From: Sindora glabra
Lineage: Eukaryota; Streptophyta; Magnoliopsida; Fabales; Fabaceae
Reading direction: 5' to 3'
Assembly: GCA_020226215.1 (NCBI GenBank)
Contig: CM035232.1
Coordinates: forward strand, 48,298,179-48,362,178
Length of the DNA stretch: 64,000 nucleotides
Position numbers and translations under genes: made by a program. The notes beneath the pieces are model-generated. The model was not told the DNA's origin, did not search any database, and worked only from the letters and a program-made list of their open reading frames with translations. This document shows positions 10,257-21,445 of this stretch, piece after piece (the first letter of the stretch is position 1; each line of letters starts with the position of its first letter).

Positions 10257-10271
10257 GAACCAAACGACCCC
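10257..10271 (-). repeat. Right terminal inverted repeat of the Harbinger element
   Basis: GAACCAAACGACCCC, directly followed by the target duplication TTA at 10272-10274. Confidence 0.9.
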
Positions 10272-10274
10272 TTA

Positions 10275-10964
10275 GAATAGAAAAAGAATATGTAATTAAT
10301 CACCAAGAAAAAAAAAAGAAATTAAGTGCTCCTTTATTAATCCAATAAAGTCAAAGTAAACTCTTGCTTTCTAGCTCGTGGACAAATAATTGGAAGAAGA
10401 AAGAAAGACAAGATCCTTTGTCAAATTTTCTATCTTAAAAGATTACGACGAAATATGAAATTAGTGGATGGGGAGAATTCTATACTTCATATCTACCTGT
10501 AACCTTCTTGTTTTAACTAATAATTTTTTTTAGTAATTTACTAGCCACTAATTTTTTATATATGTTCTAGTTATGCTGAATACAATAAATACAATTAATG
10601 ATTAAGTTACTATTTGATTCTTTACTTTGCTTGAGTTAGATTAAAGAGTAGAGTTTGTTATCTTTAATTATTTATACCGTAAGTTAGTATTTCATTACTA
10701 ATATGTCTAACAATTGTAAGCTTTGTTTGAAAGCATAGAAAATGAAATGAAAGGAAAAATGTTAGTTAGAAAAGGAATTGTGAAGAGAAAACTTCAAAAT
10801 TCTAATGTATAAAAATAATATTAACTTATTTTCTCATCTCCTATTTTTCTATAAAATCAAACAAAAAAATTTTTAAATTTAAAAAATTTTAATCTCTTTT
10901 CTTTCATTCCTCCCCAAGGGTAGGGTTAGAATTTTTTTAATATAAAACAGCTAAATATCAAAAT
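10275..10964. other. AT-rich flank, no gene seen
   Basis: Simple AT-rich sequence with short open frames only. No recognisable element end apart from the TTA duplication. Confidence 0.4.
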
Positions 10965-11320
10965 TTTATAAGATGAAAAATATTATATGTAATTAAATTT
11001 TAAATTTTTTATATTTATTGAATTGAGTTTTATAAATCTCTTCTAACAATCTATATTTAATGATATCATTTAATTTTTATTGAGAATCTAATTTCGAATT
11101 CTATTTTTTATGCATATAATATTATTCTTATAATATGTATATATATTTTTAAATAATAATACTATATGTATTGAAAATGAATCCAAAATTGGATTCCGAA
11201 TACATATCAAGAATTGTAATTAAGTATAAGATATTTCAATAAATTTATAAAATTCAATTTAACAAATATAAAAAATTTAAAATTTAATTTTAGATCTCAT
11301 TTTTAAAATTTATAGTATTT
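10965..11320. repeat. AT-rich foldback repeat, copy A
   Basis: Left and right arms of about 150 bp pair around a centre near 11140. For example, TTAAATTTTAAATTTTTTAT (10993 onward) is complemented near 11270-11290, and the 11010-11120 segment reads as the reverse complement of 11160-11280 with scattered mismatches. A related foldback lies at 12190-12555. The size and AT content suggest a MITE or foldback element, but no target duplication was identified. Confidence 0.6.
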
Positions 11321-12189
11321 TTAAATTTTTAAATAAGTTTAATTTATAATTGCTACATATAAATATAAAGGCATAAATATATTTTTTAGGAGAGCCATAA
11401 CTCCTACGGCTTCGACTTTGTTTCCGACTTCGAGGGTTAACAATTATGAATATTATTATTGTTGTAAGTTCTCGAAAGGATATCGGTACACTCTAATGTT
11501 AGAACGAACTAAGATATTTTGCTTTGAAACTTTAAATCACAAAACAATTCTAGAAAAAGGATACTTTTGCTTCGTTTTATTATTTAATCCGATATTACTT
11601 TCTTGTTCCTGCAATGCACTGCAAATGATCAAGATTTTATTTATAAAGAAGAGAGGAAAAGAAGTTAATTATTTTATACAATCTATATTGCATACTTAAC
11701 ATTTTAAAATTTGAAAATGTTGTAATTCTCTAAAACTAGGATCTAAAATTGAATTCTAAATTCTTTATATTTATTAAATTGAACTTTACAAATTTATTCT
11801 TTCATCTTATGTTTAATTATAATTCTTAATTTGCATTTAGAATTCAATTTTAAATCTATTTTTAATGCATATAGCATTACTATTTAAAATTATATATGTC
11901 TGATAAAAATAATGCTATATACATAAAGAGTAATATTTGAATATTATTATTATTATTGTAAGTTCTCAAAAAGGATATCGATACAGTCTAATTTTAGAAT
12001 GAACTAAGATATTCTACTTTCAAACTTCAAATCACAAAATAATTTAAAAAAAGAGGATACTTTTACTCCTTTTTATTATTTAATCCGATATTACTTTCTT
12101 GTTCACGCAATGCATTGCCAATGATCACGATTTTATTTATAAAGAGGAAAATAAGTTAATTATTTTATAAATGCAAATTTTATAAGATT

Positions 12190-12555
12190 GAAAATAGTAT
12201 ACGTATTAGAATTTTGAAATTGAATTTCAAATTTTTAATATTTATTTAATTGAATTTTATAAATTTGTTCTATCAATTTATATTTAATAACATTCTTTAA
12301 TTTCTATTCGGGATCTAATTTTATATTTTATTTTTTGTGCATAGAATATTACTCTTTATAATATATATAATTTTAAATAGTAATGCCATATACATTAAAA
12401 ATGGATTCGAAATTGGATTCTAAATGCAAATTAAAAATTGTAATTAAATAGGAGATAGTAGGATAAATTTGTAAAATTTAATTTAATAAATATGAAGAAT
12501 GAGAAATTAAATTTTAGATTCCATGTTTGAAATTTATAAGATTTTTAAATTTAAA
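12190..12555. repeat. AT-rich foldback repeat, copy C
   Basis: The same inverted-repeat layout as 10965-11320, centred near 12355-12375, in direct orientation relative to it. A third, half-length relative covers about 11740-11930. Confidence 0.55.
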
Positions 12556-12671
12556 TAAATTTAATTTATAATTACTATATATAAATATAAGGGCATAAAT
12601 ATATTTTTTAGGGGAGTCATAAATCCTAAGGCTTCAACTCTATTTCCGGTTTGGAGGGTTAACAATGATGG

Positions 12672-12672
12672 A

Positions 12673-12713
<41 letters not shown>
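12672..12713. repeat. (TTA)n microsatellite
   Basis: About 14 uninterrupted ATT/TTA units in the third module copy. The two other copies have only three to five units here, so it has expanded in this copy. Confidence 0.9.
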
Positions 12714-12715
<2 letters not shown>

Positions 12716-12960
12716 AGTTCTCAAAATGGACATTGATACACTTTAATCTTAGAACGAACAAAAATATTCTACTTTGAAACTTAAATCGCAAAATAATTTT
12801 TCTTTAAAAAGGATGCTTTTGCTCCTTTTTATTATTTAATGCGATATTACTTTTTTATTCATGCAATGCATTGCAAATGATCAAGGTTTTATTTATAAAG
12901 AGGAGAGGAAAAGAAGTTAATTATTTTATACATGCAAAACGGTATATTGCATACCTGAAA

Positions 12961-13689
12961 ATTTTCAACAAGCTGATCTATAAAAAAAAAACAAAATCAA
13001 GAAGACAATGTATATTATTATATAAAATCTGGATTAGCTAGCGAAGGATAAAATCAATTGATAAATAGAATTTTTTTAAAGGCTTGATAAACCAATTGTT
13101 GCAAATATATATGCCATGTGCTGCATAGGCTAAATAATTATATTAGTTCTTCAATGAATTAAATATTACTTCGATGTAGAATGTGCAAGTCAACCACTTT
13201 AAAATTAAGACTCAGAAATCCTTTAATTGGTATGACTCTTGTTTGGTTCTTAAAAGGCAAAGATTAATTTAGTTTTTTTTAATGAAAAATGCTATATGTG
13301 CTCAAAGTCTTTTTCTTTGATTATATATTTGTTGGTACAAGGATTCTCATTATTTATATATGTCATTTATCATTTCCTTATCATTTATATATCTATATCT
13401 ATATGAATTGGAAATGATCCCACAACTATTGAAATTTCGCCAAAAATATGTTAAAATATATAATTAAGAGATTCTTTCTAATACTAACTTTTATTAAGAA
13501 ATATTAAGATATTATTTTTTGTAGAAAATTATATGGAAAACACAATTTCACAAGGAATAGAAGACAAATGAGTCCTTTAGTTGGCTCTAAGCGGAAAAAT
13601 GGAGGAAATAGGGCATTTTAGAGTGTTTTACATCCCAGAAAACGAAGGAAGTTGCTTATCTACTTTTTTTTAAATAAGAAAATCTTTCG

Positions 13690-13725
<36 letters not shown>

Positions 13726-16700
13726 CGAGATTACATGATTCATTTAAATTCTTATCAATTCAATAAGCAAAAACTTATTAATTTATTTTTCACCCAAATC
13801 TAAAAACTTGATGAAAGACATAGTAGTATAGGGGACTAACGTACTATGTTTTATTATTTCTAAGAGTAATAAATATTATTATATCATTCAATATTGAATT
13901 TATGAATTTATGCTCAATAACTTATACCTTATTTATTTTGTATAATTTATAATTGCGAATTTATTTTTATATAATAGATATACATCTCATTCATCAAATA
14001 TATTTAATTAATTTTTATGAAATACAATTTTTTTATAATATATTATATGAAGCTTAAATGTTATTTTGCTTTTAAAGTTATAATGTATTACTTTTTTTAC
14101 ACTGGTTAATTCAATATTAAATTTCAAAATTATACTAGCTTTTTTCTTTACCCCCTCTGTTGAAATTTCCCCGTTACATCTAATTGTGGTTTAATTTCCT
14201 TCATGTAAATTAATTGGGTATCTTGATGAATTGAACGCTAACGTGAACAACTTGGGAATCCATAGCAAGTTTCAAAAGTGAGGAATAGGGCTTTGATGCA
14301 ACAAGAATTTGGGAACATCAAAGAATGCTTCTTATTGTTATTGGCCTCGATCTTAAATTGCAGTTGCAATTATAATTATTTTATTCTATGATTAATAATT
14401 GTGGGAAAAATGTAATTATTACAAAATAAAATTATAATACCTATCTTAATAGCAATATGTGGATTACAACAATGGTTGTGGCTTATATTTTAAAATTTCT
14501 TATGTGATAGTTGCTATGTCCAATGTTGGAGGAACAAATAACAATAGAAATAAACCGATACTTTAGTAATATAATAACACTCGATTCTGATTTAAAAACT
14601 TTATCATCTATCATGATTGAAGTTTTAATTCAAAATCTTTCATGTAAATATTAAAAAGTATAGAGATAAGTTATATAAAAAAATACCACCCTATCGTTAT
14701 AAAAAAATAGAGATAAGTTATATAGAATATAGTTAACAATGGAATTGAAGGCCGCATAGGAAATTGATGCAAAACTTGAGAATTTAAAACTAAATTGATG
14801 ACTTGTTAACTTCAGGAATATTTTGATGTTTTTAAATTTTTGAGGACTAATTTAATAGTTCTCACTTGAAGCTTTTCTTACCAAAATTATCACATCTTCA
14901 ATTAATATGTTAACCTTTAGTTTTTTTTATGCTGATTGATCCATTAGCCATCATAATTGTTTGTCTTTCTGGCTCCATCAATCTTCCTTGAAACCTTGTG
15001 CGTTGTTAGGCTACGACATCAATTTCCCATTAATTTAAAAATAATTTTCATACTGCATATGTTACTTGAAAATCGGACATTTTCTATTTTCTTGTTAGAT
15101 CACAGAACCCAACAAGGCTGCCATAAAAAACAAGGGTCAATTTTAATTATGTTTTGGTAATCAATCATCCTATGTTTCCGCTTGACTTCTTACATAATAA
15201 TATAATAATGACCCTTAATCCACCCAAAGAGATAAGAAGGTGGACAATCAGTGACAACTATCATAGTAATATTATTTAGATCAGCAATGAAAATAATTGG
15301 GACCATATTTAATTTAAAAAAACCACATTTTATTTATTCAAATGTAGATTCGATTTTTTCTATTTATTTTAAATTATTTTCTTTTCAAAATTTAACAGAA
15401 TTTAAATGTATTGTATGTGATTTATATTTCCCCAATTTTTGATTTAATATGACACTCACTCAAAATCAATTTACTTCAAAAAAAAACCTTAACTCTATTA
15501 AAGATATTTTTCCCTACAATTTGCTCCATAATGTTGAAAGTAAATGGACTACAAATTATTATGGGAGAAAATTGATTCCAAGCGAGTGACAAAACAAATT
15601 AAAATGTGAGGAAATAAAGACTACAAGTGATGCACATGATTTCTTTATTAAATTTTGAGTAAAAAAATAATTTAAAAGTGCTAATTGATGTCGGTAGGGA
15701 TAATTATTGGTTAGTTAAGAGATGTTAAAGTGGTTAAAATCATTTTTCTTAAACCAAATGACTTTAGTTATTACAGTTGGTTATCGATCGGTTAAAATCT
15801 GAAAAAATTATGATACTACAGTGCTGTATTTCATTTTAAATTCAGTAGCTGAAATTGGTCTAAAAAATTTCTACTAATCATGACTCCATGAGTAAACAAC
15901 AACAATAAGAAATAATTTCAATATTAAATTAGAAATATGATCATTCAACATAAAATACGAACATTCATTCAAACTTAATATAATATTAATACTTAAACAC
16001 GCATACATGAAGTTTAGATAATAAAGATAGTAAAAAAAATATGAAGTTAACCGATCAAACAAATTTCGCAACTTCTTTTTTTAGTTAGTATCAATTTTGT
16101 GTAGTTAAGAGCTTCTTAACTACCACTAAATAATCAACAAATTTTGCAAGTATTTTTTTTTATCAATTTTGACTGATTTTACCATATTAATTGCCCTTAG
16201 CCCACCAACCTTAAGTTCAATCAGTCATTTAAGAGTGATTTAATATATTTTAATAAGTACATATGAGTGAATTTTAATTATTTATAATATATGTGAATTA
16301 AATGAAAAATGAAAAAAATTACATGTGATTATTTCCCCTTAATTTAATTAATAATCAGAGACATCGCACAAGCCACACAGTACAGCCAACAGCATAATTA
16401 TCTCTCTACCTCCCTAAATTCAATTAGAATTATACATTATTTTTTTTTTAAAGAAATAGTTTAGGAGTAGAAAAGGAGTTCTACTCAGAAGTCAGGACAT
16501 CTCCCCTACCGCTTTAAAGATTTCTATAATACTTACATATTAATCCCTTAAAATTATTGGCATTTGAAATTTGAACTTAGGAAATGGATCGTTGAAAACG
16601 GCTAACATTATCAATTGAAGTAACTTCACGAGGTTAAAATTATACATTGTTATTGATGTCATTGGTCTGTTAGAAATATTTTTAATTTTTCCGAAACGTT

Positions 16701-17019
16701 GAGATTTTTACTGCTATTTTTTTACAAATTAAAAAATAATACTTCAACTAGTGGATTCACCAACCATTGTGTAATTAGTAAGGTGTTAATTTCAATGGAA
16801 AACATGCTAGTTGTAGGTGAATTTTATTTGTTAATAAACATGAGTTTGAATATCAGAAATGACTTTTGTTGAAAGAGGAAAAATCTACTAATGTCCTAAT
16901 CTTCAGGGTTTATGAAAGTCCTATAACTAAAAATATTTGCCTTACAAGAAGAGATTTAATTAATTTAAAAAAAGTTTCTATGGTACAAGAACATTTTAGA
17001 TTTTTTTAATGTATATGTA
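12961..17019. other. AT-rich intergenic DNA without recognisable genes
   Basis: No coding potential is seen beyond short chance frames. It includes a (TA)n run at 13692-13723 and a perfect short hairpin at 16101-16123 (GTAGTTAAGA, 3-nt loop, TCTTAACTAC). Confidence 0.45.
13692..13723. repeat. (TA)n microsatellite
   Basis: About 16 TA dinucleotides in a row. Confidence 0.9.
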
Positions 17020-17095
17020 TTTTTATTACAATATCAATTTAGTCTAACTCTATTTAATTTGATATCAAATTAATCCTAACATTAATATTATTGCT
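17020..17095 (-). repeat. Left member of a distant inverted repeat pair
   Basis: About 75 bp here is the reverse complement, with scattered mismatches, of 21370-21445. The shared core reads, on the minus strand, TTTGATATCAAATTAAATAG then ACTAAATTGATATTGTAATA. The two are 4.3 kb apart. They could be ends of one old element or two copies of a dispersed repeat. Confidence 0.5.
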
Positions 17096-20000
17096 TATTT
17101 TCCTAGGTGAAATTTATTTGACCTCATCTTAACTAGGTAACCTTGCATGTCCTTACATGGATTTGTTTATTAAAAATAAAAAGTCTCATCTAAAAATAAA
17201 GCAAAAACAAAAATTATATTTAAGAATACAAAATTCTCATGTGAAACATTTTGAAAATAAAAAATTTTCATTTGAAACAAAATTTCTAATAGAAACTCTC
17301 ATTCAAAACCAAATTTCTAATTCCTATTACTAAAGATAGAAAAAACCCCAATCTAAAGTAAAATCCATAATCTAATAATCATTTTAGCTACAATTGAATA
17401 GGGATAAAATCTTGCAGAGATGCCAAAAATTTTCAATGTGTGTCTGTTACTCTTGGCAATATAGTTACAAGGTATGAAGCATAATCTCACTCCAAATATT
17501 CTTATTTTTCATATTTCTTGTTATTTAATTAGTAATTTTTAGTCCATATCTTGACTTCGTTGTTCGAATTTCAATCTATTTAGGCATTTGGTGATATTAT
17601 TTTTTAGGTTAATGTTATTTGTTGTTACCACTACTACAAATTTGCCTTACAATATGGTCACGTTAACTTTGGTTATACTAAACTTTGATATATGTAAAGA
17701 TGTGGTGGTATTTTTGTAATTATCAACAACTTATAATGTTAGTTGTAATAAAAAAATGACAAGATAAATTAGTGAGGTAGCATTTTTTGAAATTAAAAGT
17801 AACTTCTCATGTTAGCTTAAATAAAAGATTGATGTCGAAAATTAAACATTGATAAGTTAAAATGTCAGTTTCCTGTAATTTTCATCTAAAAAGCATCAAA
17901 TCATCTTACATGGAAATATAAAATGTTTACATATTAATTTTTTTAAATAATCGATATTTATTATTCCTCTCATTATCTAAAAATTTCTCTTTTACTCTAT
18001 ATTTTTTATTTAGGTGGTATAAAAGGATAATATACTATTGATATTGTATAATTAGAAGTGTTTCAAATTTTATAATTATGAATTTATCATCAAATCATAA
18101 TTATCTTCTACTAAGATGACATGTTTATGATCATAAGTTTTTTGTAGTTTAATAGGAGACTCATAATCATAAAATTCAAAGCATTTTTAGTTTTGTAACA
18201 TTGATCATGTATATTATCCTCATATTCTATTCAGTATAGCAATGAAATGGATAACTCATGTTTGCAAAATTTAGTGGAGTACTGTAATATGAGGAAAATA
18301 GATAAAATCTTGTTAACATAAGAGAATTTGTAATAAGGATTTTAATCTCTTCAATATGAAAAATGAGTGGTTATGTTGTAAACTTTGTTGATGATATATT
18401 GTAGTTTTTGCATAGATTGTTCTTTTATGGAAACATATAGTATATGATGATTTGTAAATTACATCATATGGTTTATTGTAATGTTATTGTATAATATTTA
18501 CTAGTTAATATTGATAATGTTAGAAAAATAATTTGTAATTAGTATCTACTATTAGAAAAATGCTAGAATACGGAAAGTTGACAATGTTATTTGAGAAAAT
18601 TGGAATCCATTATTAGAAAAATGTTAGGATGTAAAAGTTTTTTTATAAAAAAATAAAAGAACAATAAATCATATTAGTTATTTATTAAAAATTCGATGTG
18701 GTTTCAAAAATATGAAAGGGAAGATGAAGAATTAGATTAAAAAATTTTACATGAAGTTAGCATGTTGGTTTTTTTTACCTAACTGATGTATTAAGGCATA
18801 ACTATAGCTATCTAACTTGTAATAAATGATAAGTATTTATCAACAATGACATTTATAAAGTATTAGAAAACCATTAAATTAGATGTAGTAATGGATGATA
18901 AAAATTGTAAGCAAATATCATGTCATTTTTTTACTAACTAATATCAAAAGGTATATTAAAGGCTAGTTAATATCTAATGAATATTTACCAATGATAATAT
19001 TTATAAGATGCAGAAGTTGTAGTAGGAGATGAAGAGATGGATCAGAAAATTGGTATGAGTTACCACATCGATTCATTTTTATAACCAACATCTGAAGGTA
19101 TGCCAATGGCCTTTAATGTGTATCAAATACTACGAAAATTTACCAAAAATATGTATTGGAAAACAATAAAAGAGTATGATGTTTCAAGTTATATCAGTCA
19201 AACAATATGAATTAAAATATACATAATATGTTTGTTTTCAATTAATGATCGATGACTAAAGCTTTATATGTTATTTATAAATTTTATTTCCAATCTTCAT
19301 ATGAAACATGTATGCTTTGTGATAGAAAAATTGATAAGGAATTTTAGTGAGAAGAAGCACCATGTTTATTGTTACAATAGAAAACTTGAGTTTATTGCAA
19401 GACTAGATATATTGCTCATTCTTACTATACTTTTTCATCAATTTGTAAACATTTACTCTCTAAAGTTATTTTTTTTATTATAAGTTATAGTATTTAGATT
19501 TCATTTTAAGAAATACATTTAAAGATGTTAAGAAAATGTAAAGATGAGAAAATTGATGAGAAGTCATAATGAGAAGAAGTAACATGTCTATTTTTGCATT
19601 GAAAGGCTTGAGTTCATTGAAAAAATGGATATGTTACTTTTTTCATTATAATCATCAATTTAATTTCATCTATATCCTTCAATTTAAAAACCCTTAAGCA
19701 ATATGGATGGAGTTAGGAGAAAAGGATGCCCACTTTCCCTTTAAAGTTTGTTGTTCATTGTAAATTATAGTTTTTCATTATACATATCGATGTAATAATA
19801 TATAACTAAAATGACACCATTTTTGTAATAGATCATTAGTTTCTCATTTGGTTCATTTACATTCAATCTATTGCTTGTATCTATTTACTTAAGCAATATG
19901 AGAAACATTGTAATGCAAAAAATAATTTTAATACTATTAACTTCACTTAAAGTTCATAAAATGATATTAATATTTTTACAATATTTATATTGAAATTATA

Positions 20001-21369
20001 AAATTATTTCTTGAAAAATTATGAGAAAAGTAGGCCAAATAAATATCCTATGTTACAATGTTAATTTTTAATTAATAACCGAATTACAAATTTTATAGTA
20101 GAATGATATAGTTTAATTATTGACATTGGGTTTTTCTTCAATAACTGACATATAAGTTTAAACTAGTGCAAAAAGCAAGATGCAAGTTGAAAATAAAGAG
20201 TTAAGTCATAATGCCATTTGCAAATTTTATCTTAAAACTTTTCCAACCTTAAAATTTTTCTCTTTAATGAGGTATACTCACATTCCAACTTTAAGATAAT
20301 TTTCTTTAATTTTTTATTCATGCTCATTAATTATTTTATAGTATTGAAACTCCATTAGCCTATAACTAAATATATGAGATTTAACACTTATTAGAAAAGT
20401 ATAAAATATAAATGTAAGGATTTTTTTTATATTTTATGTTTGTTCTTGAAATTTAATTTCTAGTATCATAACCAATAATATTTTGTTACATTTTATTTTG
20501 ATGCAGCTTTTATAGGATTATATAGGTAAGAAACTTAATTTCATTCCTTTTTGGCATTTAGTGTAATATTATACATGAAATTTTAAATTTTTCTAAGAAG
20601 TGCTAACCTTATATATATTTAGCAATGGGTATCTGTGACGAAGTACCCATATTTAATTGAGGTAACCTTTCATCATTTTCAAACTTTTTTTTTCTCAAAA
20701 TTGTTAAAATTAGGATGGATTTGTTGGTTATTTTTATTAACTAAAATAGTATATAAAATACAACATTGATTTTTTGTAAAAAGGTTGATATTTAATATTA
20801 TTAAAAATCTTCGTATTGTATTTTCCACAAAGAAATGATGATGGTTTTCTATATATGGAAACTGATATTTTTTTACTTTTTTTTACATTGATTATAAAAT
20901 TGATATGGGCTTGTCTAACATATAATGACACTTATATATCTGTCTAGTAATAATTGATATTAAAAGGTAATTTTATAGTAGTATGCTATTAGGGTTTAAG
21001 GCATTTTGCTTTGAATGGCAATTTTTCTAGGTTAATTTCTTATCCTATAAGGATTTAAAACCTAACTCGCTTAAATCAAATACATGTTTTGTTTTTTAAT
21101 GAATTCAATTATTGTTTGGTTCATTGGTTGATTTTTCCAAACAAGTATCACCGTTAAATATCCAAGGTTTGATCTTTTCTTTGAGAGCAAAACATAATAT
21201 TTTTTCTTAAAAATTAAAATTTCAATTGAATTTGGTATTTTATATTTTTGATTAGTTTATAATTAATTTTGGTAGACTTAACTATAATTTAAGTTTGCTA
21301 ATGAAAATACAAATAACATGATTAATCTAATGTTAAATTAAAAGTTAGGATTAATTTGATATTAATTTA
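17096..21369. other. AT-rich intergenic DNA without recognisable genes
   Basis: Long AT-rich stretch. CACTACTACAAA at 17629-17640 looks like a CACTA transposon end, but no matching opposite end was found. A short hairpin (ATGGGTA, 12-nt loop, TACCCAT) is at about 20625-20650. No coding frame is convincing. Confidence 0.4.
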
Positions 21370-21445
21370 ATGTCAATCTAATAGTAACACTAATTTGATG
21401 TCAAATTAAATAGAACTGAACTAAATTGATATTATAATAAAAATT
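21370..21445 (+). repeat. Right member of the distant inverted repeat pair
   Basis: Counterpart of 17020-17095. Nearby, AGGATTAATTTGATATTAAT occurs twice (about 21349 and 21449) in direct orientation. Confidence 0.5.

Larger units (their letters stand above)
199..10271. mobile_element. Large PIF/Harbinger transposon carrying a Ulp1-like gene
   Basis: The ends are GGACTCGTTTGGTTC on the left and, reversed, GGGGTCGTTTGGTTC on the right, 13 of 15 bases matching. TTA flanks both ends (196-198 and 10272-10274), the 3-bp TTA/TAA target duplication of PIF/Harbinger elements. Subterminal sequence is also loosely inverted (GGAACTTCACAGGAA against GGACTTCTCAGGAA). Inside are the two expected minus-strand genes, a DDE transposase and a Myb/SANT-like protein, plus a plus-strand C48 peptidase gene and a palindrome-rich tandem array. 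At 10.07 kb the element is long for this superfamily. The transposase is broken, so the copy could move only if transposase came from elsewhere. A second degenerate terminus-like motif (AACCAAACAACTC, then GGGGTCGTTTATTTCC) lies at about 10194-10224. Confidence 0.9.
11366..12955. repeat. Tandem duplication of a ~330-bp module beside the foldbacks
   Basis: A module running from GGCATAAATATATTTTTTAG through AAGTTCTC, a TTATTATTTAAT block and GAAGTTAATTATTTTATA occurs at about 11366-11697 and 12585-12955. A shorter middle copy at about 11935-12175 lacks the first 80 bp. The AAGTTCTC landmark is at 11466, 11960 and 12714. Together with the foldbacks this forms a partly collapsed array with a repeat length of roughly 0.5-0.75 kb. 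The open frame within copy 1 (11418-11699) is not kept in the other copies and is probably not a gene. Confidence 0.65.

Noticed and set aside
11418..11699. 93-codon open frame in the foldback cluster
   Set aside because: The duplicate modules at 11935 and 12585 do not keep the frame.
17629..17640. CACTACTACAAA, like the tip of a CACTA transposon
   Set aside because: No inverted partner ending in GTAGTG with a 3-bp duplication and no CACTA transposase were found nearby.
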